Shown here piece after piece: positions 1 to 5,063 of a stretch of DNA of 13,736 nucleotides (position 1 is the first letter of the stretch; every line of letters begins with the position of its first letter). Made by a program: the position numbers and the translations under genes. The notes under the pieces are model-generated. The model worked only from the letters and a program-made list of their open reading frames with translations. It made no database searches and was not told where the DNA came from. Source of the DNA: Acetobacteraceae bacterium (GTDB lineage Bacteria > Pseudomonadota > Alphaproteobacteria > Acetobacterales > Acetobacteraceae); contig JASHVB010000485.1 in assembly GCA_030039695.1 (NCBI GenBank), forward strand, positions 1 through 13,736, read 5' to 3'.

Positions 1-1
1 T

Positions 2-637
2 CTGCAGTGCGACGGCTATGAGGCATACACGAGGTTGCCGAATGCTACCGGCGATGACCCGGCGATCACCATCGCGTTCTGTTGGAGCCATCTGCGTCGC
101 GAGTTTTACGATCTGGCCAAGTCCGGAGCGCCGATCGCGGTCGAGACGTTGTCGCGCATCGCGGCACTCTATGAGATCGAAGCCCGGATCCGCGGCAAGA
201 GCGCCGAGCACAGGCTCGTGGTACGGCAGGCGGAAAGCAAGCCCATGGTTGCGAGCCTTCACGCCTGGTTTGCCGAACAACTGGCAAAACTCCCAGGCCG
301 CAGCCCGACCGCGGATGCCATCCGCTACGGCATGAACCACTGGCACGGCCTCGTACAGTTCCTGGACGACGGTCGTATCGAGCTGGATACCAACAGCATC
401 GAGCGAGCGATGAGGCCGATAAAATTGTCGAGAAAGAATTCGTTGTTCGCCGGCAGCGACGAAGGTGGTGGCGTTTGGGCCCGCATCGCTTCGCTCGTTG
501 AGACCTGCAAGTTGAATCTGGTCAATCCGGAGCGCTACCTCACCGACTTGCTGACACGCCTTGTCAACGGGTGGCCGCAGTCCCGTATCGACGAACTCAT
601 GCCGTGGCATTGGCCAACAACTGAATCAGTCCACTGA
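2..637 (+). CDS. tnpC: IS66-family transposase TnpC, C-terminal part (5' end outside window)
   Basis: This is the DDE transposase of an IS66-type element, catalysing its movement. The frame is open from base 2 and reads LQCDGYEAYTRLPNATG, the conserved block carrying the second catalytic aspartate; the gene starts upstream of the window. FCWSHLRREFYDLAKSG follows (IS66 signature). Near the end NSIERAMRPIKLSRK carries the catalytic glutamate, then FAGSDEGG and the closing LVETCKLNLVNPERYL and DELMPWHW, the normal C-terminus of the family. About 211 residues are visible of a usual 500 or so. A TTG at 35 is an internal codon, not a start. The frame is undamaged in the visible part, so the protein may be functional. 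Confidence 0.93.
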   Translation: MQCDGYEAYTRLPNATGDDPAITIAFCWSHLRREFYDLAKSGAPIAVETLSRIAALYEIEARIRGKSAEHRLVVRQAESKPMVASLHAWFAEQLAKLPGRSPTADAIRYGMNHWHGLVQFLDDGRIELDTNSIERAMRPIKLSRKNSLFAGSDEGGGVWARIASLVETCKLNLVNPERYLTDLLTRLVNGWPQSRIDELMPWHWPTTESVH

Positions 638-672
638 CCGCCCCGTCCCCTGCTGGCCCCGGGTCCACCCTG

Positions 673-870
673 TCATGGCGCAGGAACATCAAGCCCCCGT
701 GATACGCGCGCGAGCAGCTGCTCAGCCAGTGCGCGCGCTGTGCTCGGCGTGAGCTGGACGCTCACAGCGAAACAGCCATCAAGGATCAACAGGGCCAGGT
801 CACCGATCTTCCCGGTGACACTGATGTGGGCCGGGTGCTGTTGGCGGCCGAGAGGGAGGTGAGTGTCCAT
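673..870 (-). CDS. Possible small passenger protein inside IS66 element, unknown function
   Basis: This is a 65-residue frame on the strand opposite tnpC, ending 35 bases past the tnpC stop (tail to tail). I do not recognise it with certainty. The composition is protein-like rather than shadow-like: HISVTGKIGDLALLILDG would form a hydrophobic strand region, and QLTPSTARALAEQLLARV has the pattern of a terminal amphipathic helix, as in many small proteobacterial hypothetical proteins with an LTPxxARxLAxxLL tail. The ATG at 870 has only a weak purine-rich upstream stretch (ggaacgg), and the frame stays open further upstream without another good start. It could be an accessory gene of the IS or a chance frame. 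No cysteine motif, signal peptide or membrane segment is evident. Confidence 0.42.
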   Translation of the reverse strand: MDTHLPLGRQQHPAHISVTGKIGDLALLILDGCFAVSVQLTPSTARALAEQLLARVSRGLDVPAP

Positions 871-986
871 CGGCCGTTCCGTCTTCGCGTCGTCGTTAAC
901 TTCGTCCGTAATGATAACTCGATGCCCCTCGCTTCGGGGTCTTCCAGCATATCCGGCGCGCGAACAGAAGAACGGCCGCAGAACAT

Positions 987-1040
987 CGCTTACGCTGTAT
1001 TCGCCCTCGACAGAATGGACCAGTAGGTGGAGCGTAAGCG
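987..1040. repeat. 10-bp perfect inverted repeat made of two facing IS66-type ends
   Basis: cgcttacgct (987-996) and agcgtaagcg (1031-1040) are exact reverse complements separated by 34 bases. Each contains the IS66-family terminal heptamer GTAAGCG, pointing away from the spacer. The simplest reading is the right end of the first IS66 element (993) and the left end of a second one (1034), with gct/agc shared just outside each. Confidence 0.6.
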
Positions 1041-1092
1041 TGCGCCCTCGGACGTGTAGCGACGTGGCCGCGGAAGCGGATAAATCGTGCCG

Positions 1093-1124
1093 CTGGAGCC
1101 TCCTTCTGCAGGCTCCAGAAGGAG
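1093..1124 (+). promoter_or_regulatory. Two mutually exclusive stem-loops over a ribosome binding site
   Basis: Stem A pairs ctggagcc (1093-1100) with ggctccag (1111-1118), 8 bp perfect. Stem B pairs ctccttct (1100-1107) with agaaggag (1117-1124), 8 bp perfect. They share bases 1100 and 1117-1118, so both cannot form fully together. The aaggag of stem B is the Shine-Dalgarno sequence for ATG 1131 (6 bases on). Stem B would hide it, while stem A would leave it mostly exposed. A translational switch is inferred, not shown. Confidence 0.5.
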
Positions 1125-1130
1125 CGGCGC

Positions 1131-1160
1131 ATGTCGGAAGTGGGTAAGCGTGAGACCAGC
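1131..1160 (+). pseudogene. Truncated 5' end of a gene, perhaps IS66 tnpA, cut by the IS50-like insertion
   Basis: The ATG at 1131 is preceded by aaggag at 1119-1124 with 6-base spacing, one of the best ribosome binding sites in the window. It reads MSEVGKRETS before the IS50-like end at 1161. The frame continues into the insertion sequence for some 55 more codons, but those are IS leader sequence and carry no recognisable domain. Position just inside an IS66-type end suggests tnpA; ten residues are too few to prove it. An alternative is that this stretch is a degenerate copy of the IS50-like right end (see findings). Confidence 0.35.
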
Positions 1161-1176
1161 CTTTCGATTACCCACA
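1161..1176 (+). repeat. Left terminal inverted repeat of IS50-like element
   Basis: This 16-bp sequence is exactly repeated inverted at 2815-2830. Directly inward the two ends diverge (aatcgg against ttttca), which fixes the inner limit of the repeat. Confidence 0.8.
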
Positions 1177-1410
1177 AATCGGTCCTCGCGCAATCACATG
1201 TAGATGATCGTTGCGAACCGAATCGATCGTCTATTTCGAATCGAGCCGAGGAAGCCGGTGTCCGAAAAGAATCGAGTGCCACAGCGATGCGAAGTTTTGT
1301 TTCGTGCGGAGGCGCCATGCAATTGCGTTGAGCCTGGTTCAGTGAGAGCCATGTTGCCCGGCTCGAATCGCCTGTGACTCCTTGCCCAGCTCCGAATCGG
1401 GAGCGGTGCA
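1177..1410 (+). promoter_or_regulatory. Leader of IS50-like element with repeated gaatcg boxes
   Basis: This gene-free leader lies between the left repeat and the transposase start. Together with the repeat it spans 250 bases, longer than the roughly 90 bases I recall for IS50. The hexamer gaatcg occurs five times on this strand, at 1220, 1238, 1269, 1365 and 1394; the first three continue as gaatcga. Frames crossing this region have no recognisable protein character. I cannot pick a convincing promoter by eye. The boxes could be host-factor or transposase sites. Confidence 0.4.
1389..1404 (+). promoter_or_regulatory. Hairpin covering the transposase ribosome binding site
   Basis: gctcc (1389-1393) and ggagc (1400-1404) form a perfect 5-bp stem with the loop gaatcg. 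The right arm contains gggag (1399-1403), the Shine-Dalgarno sequence 7 bases before ATG 1411. IS50 and IS10 are known to block transposase translation on read-through transcripts by such structures, so a similar role is plausible here. Confidence 0.5.
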
Positions 1411-2811
1411 ATGGACACGACTGGGGCCGCATGGTTTGACTCCGAGATTGCCGGATGCAGCATGGCCGATGAACGCCTGAAGACGAGGCTCGGCAAGCTA
1501 CTGGCGCAGCTGGGAGGCGCCATGGGTCAAAGCATTCCGCTGGTCTGCCAGGATTGGGCCAACACAAAGGCGGCTTATCGCTTCTTCTCCAATGAGCGGG
1601 TCAACGAAGCAGACATTCTGGCCGGCCATTTTCAGTCGACGCGCGACCGGGTTGCGGCCAGTGACGGGCCGGTATTCGTGCTGCATGACACGACCGAGTT
1701 CACCTACAAGAGCGGTAATCCTGAAAGAATCGGCATCACGAGATCCGTCGCCCTCAGCCGAGACCTGGCAGGACGACCAAGGGCACGAACGGCATGTGGC
1801 ATCCTGATGCATTCAAGTCTAGCTGTGACAAGCGATGGGCTACCACTCGGCCTCGCCGCGGCCAAGTTCTGGACCCGGAAGAAATTCAAGGGAACGAACG
1901 CACTGAAGAAGAAGGTCAATCCAACACGGGTACCCATCGACAAAAAGGAAAGCATCAGATGGTTGGAAAATGTGAGACAATCGACCGAACTGCTGGGTGA
2001 TGCTAAACGATGCGTTCATATCGGTGATCGTGAGAGCGACATCTATGAGCTCTTCTGCGCCGCACAAGAGATTGGGACGCACTTCTTGATCAGAACCTGT
2101 GTCGACCGTCTGGCAGGGGACGGAGGCCATACAGTCGCGGACGAAATGGCGGAAGTTGCCGTCAAGGGACTTCATCGCATCGAGGTTCGGAATGATCGCG
2201 GCGACCCGGACCAGGCTGTACTCGAAATCAAGTACCGCAAGCTCCAGGTTCTGCCGCCGATTGGCAAACAGAAGAAATACCCGGCACTGACCCTGACTGT
2301 GATCCACGCTGAGGAGCGTGGAACGCCGAAACATCGGAAAAAGATCGAATGGAAGCTGATCACCGATCTACCGGTGCAATCCCGCAGGGACGCGATTGAG
2401 AAGCTGCAGTGGTATGCCCAGAGATGGAAGATCGAGGTATTCCACAAGATCCTCAAGTCTGGATGCAAGGCTGAGGAATCGAGGCTCACCACTGCTCAGC
2501 GCCTGACCAATCTGATTGCTGTCTTTTGCATCCTGAGCTGGCGCGTCTTCTGGATGACGATGCTCAACCGGTCTATGGCGGATGCACCACCGACAGTCGC
2601 GCTGACAGACGTCGAAATCGGTCTCTTGGACAAGCTTGTAAAGGACCGGAACTCGCCACGGCGAAAGACACTGGGTCATTATCTGATCAAGATAGCACGG
2701 CTTGGTGGCTATCTCGCCCGTGCTAATGATCCGCCACCCGGCAATATGGTCATGTGGCGCGGACTGTCGCGCTTGACAGACATCGCTCTGGGGGCCGCCG
2801 TGGCCGCATGA
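1411..2811 (+). CDS. IS4-family (Tn5/IS50 group) transposase
   Basis: This cut-and-paste DDE transposase has 466 residues, a normal length for the group (Tn5 transposase 476). The N-terminal DNA-binding part shows AAWFDSEIAGCSMADERL and KAAYRFFSNERV, as in Tn5-type enzymes. The catalytic triad is visible: D93 in VLHDTTEFTY, D206 in HIGDRESD, and E342 within a perfect Y-(2)-R-(3)-E-(6)-K signature (Y335, R338, E342, K349). The start is ATG 1411, after gggag at 7-base spacing; this keeps the family's N-terminal WF..E...AD motif. No frameshift or internal stop is present and both element ends are intact, so the element may be active. The stop lies 3 bases before the right inverted repeat. Confidence 0.95.
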   Translation: MDTTGAAWFDSEIAGCSMADERLKTRLGKLLAQLGGAMGQSIPLVCQDWANTKAAYRFFSNERVNEADILAGHFQSTRDRVAASDGPVFVLHDTTEFTYKSGNPERIGITRSVALSRDLAGRPRARTACGILMHSSLAVTSDGLPLGLAAAKFWTRKKFKGTNALKKKVNPTRVPIDKKESIRWLENVRQSTELLGDAKRCVHIGDRESDIYELFCAAQEIGTHFLIRTCVDRLAGDGGHTVADEMAEVAVKGLHRIEVRNDRGDPDQAVLEIKYRKLQVLPPIGKQKKYPALTLTVIHAEERGTPKHRKKIEWKLITDLPVQSRRDAIEKLQWYAQRWKIEVFHKILKSGCKAEESRLTTAQRLTNLIAVFCILSWRVFWMTMLNRSMADAPPTVALTDVEIGLLDKLVKDRNSPRRKTLGHYLIKIARLGGYLARANDPPPGNMVMWRGLSRLTDIALGAAVAA

Positions 2812-2814
2812 AAA

Positions 2815-2830
2815 TGTGGGTAATCGAAAG
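2815..2830 (-). repeat. Right terminal inverted repeat of IS50-like element
   Basis: Exact reverse complement of 1161-1176. It begins 3 bases after the transposase stop codon (2809-2811). The sequence immediately outside is cgtgagcgg. Confidence 0.8.
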
Positions 2831-2920
2831 CGTGAGCGGACGGTTACCGGCCAGCTTGCAAGTACTCAATAATCTGGCTTTTGATGTGGCAAGCCGATCC
2901 ACAACTGAGGAGAACGCTCC
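2831..2920. other. Short gene-free junction between IS50-like element and fkbM-like gene
   Basis: Ninety bases with no recognisable gene. They begin cgtgagcgg, sharing cgtgag with the sequence 6 bases outside the left IS end. A frame running out of the IS through this stretch (to 2966) has no recognisable domain. gaggag at 2907-2912 is the ribosome binding site for the next gene. A promoter for that gene must lie here or in the IS right end; I see only a poor ttgcaa/tttgat pair with 18-base spacing. Confidence 0.4.
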
Positions 2921-3721
2921 ATGGGTATCAGAATCTATGCTAAGAAATTATGGAAAGCAGCGATGAGGGTATTGGTAAGGATTTACACGAACAACTACTC
3001 GCTTTACGTATATAATAGTCGTGCAGCTTTGACCGATGATGACATCCGTAGAATGTACGGAGGGGGCGAATCAATGCCCTCCAAAGGGAGACAATCTTAT
3101 AGCGAATATGGTCAAGATGCATTTGTTCTTAGGCGTATATACAAGAGTAAGGCAGACGGGATCTTCGTTGACGTCGGCGCAAACCATCCGACCTTAAACA
3201 GTAACACGTATCTTCTCGAACTCAATGGATGGACTGGCTTGGCTATAGAGCCACAGACATGGCTGAGTGAGCAATGGTCAGGTTTAAGAACCACACCGTG
3301 TCTTACTTGTGTTGCAGGATCAGAAGACAAAGCTGTGCCTTTTATCGAAGCGACCGAGCAAATTGGGTTGTCGGGTGTGGACGGCTTCAACAAGGTCAGT
3401 GGCGGATACACAAGGAAGACTGTCGAGCAGAAAGCCTTGAGAGACATTCTGCCTCAGCACGCAATAGAGGAGATTGATTACCTATCCATCGACGTTGAGG
3501 GCTACGAGATGAATGTATTACAAGGCATCGACTTCGCACGAGTTAAGGTACGTCTGATCGGAATTGAAAATGACCTTGGATTTCGGTGGCTGCCACTTCT
3601 GGGGAAAAGACTTGGATTTGAACTGGGAAGTAACGAGATTAGGCGATATCTGCAAAAAAAGGGGTTCAAGCAGATAGCTAGAATCGTGTGCGACGATTTC
3701 TTCATCCCATTGGCGGATTAA
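2921..3721 (+). CDS. FkbM-family SAM-dependent methyltransferase
   Basis: Predicted O-methyltransferase of the FkbM type (266 residues), commonly modifying sugars or polyketides; the substrate is unknown. YSEYGQDAFVL (about 60-70) is the usual lead-in. FVDVGANHPTLNSNTY (82-96) is the SAM-binding motif I, followed by the acidic end of the second strand in GLAIEP (106-111). IDYLSIDVEGYEMNVLQG (185-202) is the diagnostic central FkbM motif. The ATG has a good Shine-Dalgarno sequence (gaggag, 8 bases upstream). The gene is clearly AT-richer than its neighbours (23 G/C of 60 in row 2941-3000) and has an A7 run at 3654-3660 with the frame intact. Lying next to an IS and opposite in strand to the glycan operon, it looks horizontally acquired. 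It may act on the same surface glycan. Confidence 0.88.
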   Translation: MGIRIYAKKLWKAAMRVLVRIYTNNYSLYVYNSRAALTDDDIRRMYGGGESMPSKGRQSYSEYGQDAFVLRRIYKSKADGIFVDVGANHPTLNSNTYLLELNGWTGLAIEPQTWLSEQWSGLRTTPCLTCVAGSEDKAVPFIEATEQIGLSGVDGFNKVSGGYTRKTVEQKALRDILPQHAIEEIDYLSIDVEGYEMNVLQGIDFARVKVRLIGIENDLGFRWLPLLGKRLGFELGSNEIRRYLQKKGFKQIARIVCDDFFIPLAD

Positions 3722-3757
3722 GGATCGAGTATGCCTGCACTGATGCAACAATCAAGA

Positions 3758-3799
3758 TTTCACACCAACTCGGGGGCGGCTTTCGACACTGGTGTGAAA
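3758..3799. repeat. 9-bp perfect inverted repeat, tttcacacc / ggtgtgaaa
   Basis: tttcacacc (3758-3766) and ggtgtgaaa (3791-3799) are exact complements around a 24-base loop rich in G. It lies 37 bases past the fkbM-like stop. It could be a transcript-end structure for convergent transcription, a protein-binding palindrome or one unit of a dispersed repeat family; the sequence alone does not decide. Confidence 0.5.
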
Positions 3800-3841
3800 A
3801 CGCCCCTCCGGCCGGTCGAGGGACGGTCTGCCGCTTCCTCA

Positions 3842-3861
3842 GCCCCTCTTGCAAAAGGGGA
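3842..3861. repeat. Small extragenic palindrome around cccct...agggg
   Basis: cccct and agggg flank a short centre (cttgcaaa) in an extragenic location. The context, cccctcttgcaaaagggg, resembles the CCCTCTCCCGC-type palindromes scattered in proteobacterial genomes. The match is by eye and imperfect in the inner stem. Confidence 0.35.
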
Positions 3862-3969
3862 ATGGGGAAACTGTTTCTGGCCGCATGGATCGAAGCAATC
3901 TCAGCCGCGTGCGTGCCCTAGATCGGCCAGATTGCATCGTTGCTTCACTGCCTGCGACGACCAACCCAC

Positions 3970-4272
3970 TTACGGCTGATCGCCGTCGTAACCTTCTACG
4001 ATAATCAGATTTGCTTTTGAATTTTCCTGTCGCAAGGCTTTTGCCGCACTGTATTCCGGCGAGTCATAGCAAGCCAATGCAGTTGCATAATCCTTGAATT
4101 CCAGAACGACGTTGCGCGATCGGCTGTTTCCTTCACGCACTTCGAACCGTCCGCCCCGTACCACGAACCTCGCGCCATATTTCCGAAACGCGGCCGCATT
4201 GGCGGCTACATAGGCTTTGTATCCTTCCGGATCGTCCACATCGACGCTGGCAATCCAGTAGGCCTTTGGCAT
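3970..4272 (-). CDS. DUF1330 domain protein
   Basis: A 100-residue protein matching the DUF1330 pattern (dimeric alpha-beta ferredoxin-like fold): KAYWIASVDVDDPEGYKAYV at the start, then a central RGGRFEVREG and VVLEFKDYATALACYDSPEY, ending IIVEGYDG. The biochemical role of the family is not established. The start ATG (4272) has aggag 8 bases upstream. It is the last gene of the minus-strand run, 11 bases after the SGNH hydrolase stop. Nothing in the protein points to glycan chemistry; it may simply ride along, or handle a small metabolite. No signal peptide is present, so it is cytoplasmic. Confidence 0.9.
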   Translation of the reverse strand: MPKAYWIASVDVDDPEGYKAYVAANAAAFRKYGARFVVRGGRFEVREGNSRSRNVVLEFKDYATALACYDSPEYSAAKALRQENSKANLIIVEGYDGDQP

Positions 4273-4283
4273 CGCTCTGTCTC

Positions 4284-5060
4284 CTAACGATGAATATTGT
4301 CGCCCATCAGCGCGGCGAGTGTCGGTTCCATCGCCGCTGCCATCAACGCCTGGCCCTGCGCTGTTGGATGCAGTGGCGCTTCGGGTGGCTTCTTTCGTGG
4401 GTCCAAGTACAAACTTGGATCGAGTTTGCCGTCGCGCACGAACACGTGCCCAACGTCGAGAAACCTGACATCGGTCGCGTGCGCGAATTGTGAAGCAAGT
4501 TCCTGATTCACCGCTGCGGTGGTCTCTGTCGCCCAGGCCGAACGATCCGATGGCAGTATGCCCAACAGCAGAATCTTGGTGTGTGGCAGCCGCTCACGCA
4601 ATTGGCGGATGATCGTATCGATGCCCAGGACCGTGTCTGCCGCAGACCAGTGCAGATGACCCAGGTTGTTGGCGCCGATCAGTACCACCGCGACCTTGGG
4701 AGCGATTCCTGACGCTTCGCCATGTTCGATGCGCCACAGCAGGCTGGCTGTGGTGTCTCCGATGAAACCAAGGTTGACCGCGTTGCGGTCGCCGTAGAAG
4801 CGCTGCCATATTGGGGCAAAGTCGGCCCAAGGCTGCGGGTCGCGCTGTTCCCAGTCCTGTGTGATCGAGTCGCCATAGAAGACCAGTGCAGGGTTGCGCT
4901 CGCGCAGCTCAGCCTGCTTTGCTTCGAATCGGACACGCCACCAATGCAGATCCATGCGACTGATCGGCACGGCCGCAAGAATGGCGCGTGCGCTTGGAGC
5001 CGTTACAGCGAATCCGGTGAGAATTGTCGTCAGGACAACAAATCGTGCGAGGAGGCGCAT
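4284..5060 (-). CDS. Secreted SGNH/GDSL-family hydrolase (PAF-acetylhydrolase-like)
   Basis: A 258-residue predicted esterase or deacylase. An N-terminal signal peptide is visible (MRLLARFVVLTTILTGFAV, likely cut after SARA, residue 26), so it acts in the periplasm or outside. Block I is VFYGDSITQDW with nucleophile S65; block II glycine is in NLGFIGDTT (about 98-103); block III is IGANN (128-132, oxyanion Asn); block V histidine is H231 in PLHPTAQG. The aspartate normally three residues before that histidine (DxxH) reads A228, with E227 beside it. The start is 3 bases past the aminotransferase stop, implying translational coupling. In this operon a role in removing or editing O-acyl groups on a surface glycan is a reasonable inference. 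Confidence 0.88.
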   Translation of the reverse strand: MRLLARFVVLTTILTGFAVTAPSARAILAAVPISRMDLHWWRVRFEAKQAELRERNPALVFYGDSITQDWEQRDPQPWADFAPIWQRFYGDRNAVNLGFIGDTTASLLWRIEHGEASGIAPKVAVVLIGANNLGHLHWSAADTVLGIDTIIRQLRERLPHTKILLLGILPSDRSAWATETTAAVNQELASQFAHATDVRFLDVGHVFVRDGKLDPSLYLDPRKKPPEAPLHPTAQGQALMAAAMEPTLAALMGDNIHR

Positions 5061-5063
5061 GGA

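Larger units (their letters stand above)
1..993 (+). mobile_element. IS66-family insertion sequence, 3' part (left side outside window)
   Basis: The element is recognised from the TnpC C-terminal region at its left and from cgcttac at 987-993, the reverse complement of GTAAGCG, the usual start of IS66-family ends. I therefore place the right end at 993. Between the tnpC stop and that end are about 355 bases holding a possible small minus-strand gene. The left end and the other two IS66 proteins (TnpA, TnpB) lie outside the window, so I cannot tell whether the element is complete. The next 8 bases (gctgtatt, 994-1001) would be the target duplication to look for at the left end. Confidence 0.7.
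1034..1160 (+). mobile_element. Left-end remnant of a second IS66-type element
   Basis: gtaagcg at 1034-1040 is an IS66-type start. About 90 bases later comes a strong ribosome binding site and an ATG (1131), matching the usual IS66 layout of a short leader before tnpA. The remnant is cut at 1160 by the IS50-like element. Beyond that element (from 2831) I see no sequence that continues an IS66 tnpA, so the rest is deleted or the assignment is wrong. The leader also contains the two alternative stems listed separately. Confidence 0.4.
1161..2830 (+). mobile_element. Complete Tn5/IS50-like insertion sequence (IS4 family), 1670 bp
   Basis: The ends are perfect 16-bp inverted repeats: ctttcgattacccaca at 1161-1176 and tgtgggtaatcgaaag at 2815-2830. 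The left 19 bases agree with the Tn5 outside end, as I remember it, at about 12 of 19 positions, including the leading CT, the central TTA and the CACAA block. The single gene inside is an intact IS50-type transposase ending 4 bases before the right repeat. The 9 bases outside each end (gagaccagc at 1152-1160; cgtgagcgg at 2831-2839) do not match, so the 9-bp duplication expected for this group is absent. Confidence 0.85.
3722..3969. other. Gene-free stretch between convergent genes
   Basis: About 250 bases separate the fkbM-like stop from the DUF1330 stop (convergent genes). The frames that cross it have no protein character. It carries two inverted repeats listed separately (3758-3799 and 3842-3861). 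Neither is followed by a T-run on either strand, so I do not call a rho-independent terminator. Confidence 0.5.

Noticed and set aside
896..1567. A minus-strand frame of 223 codons
   Set aside because: It crosses the IS66 end, the IS66 remnant, the IS50-like end and the transposase start, so it cannot be an evolved gene; no domain is seen.
1840..2334. A minus-strand frame of 164 codons inside the transposase gene
   Set aside because: Antisense to the catalytic core of a well-conserved transposase, with no motif or start signal.
2828..2836. aagcgtgag as a 9-bp target duplication of the IS50-like element (also at 1146-1154)
   Set aside because: The length fits, but the right copy overlaps the perfect inverted repeat by three bases and the left copy is six bases away from the left end, so it is not a clean duplication. 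It is kept only as part of the rearrangement finding.
3842..3861. Rho-independent terminator between the fkbM-like and DUF1330 genes
   Set aside because: The stem is short and imperfect and no T-run follows on either strand.
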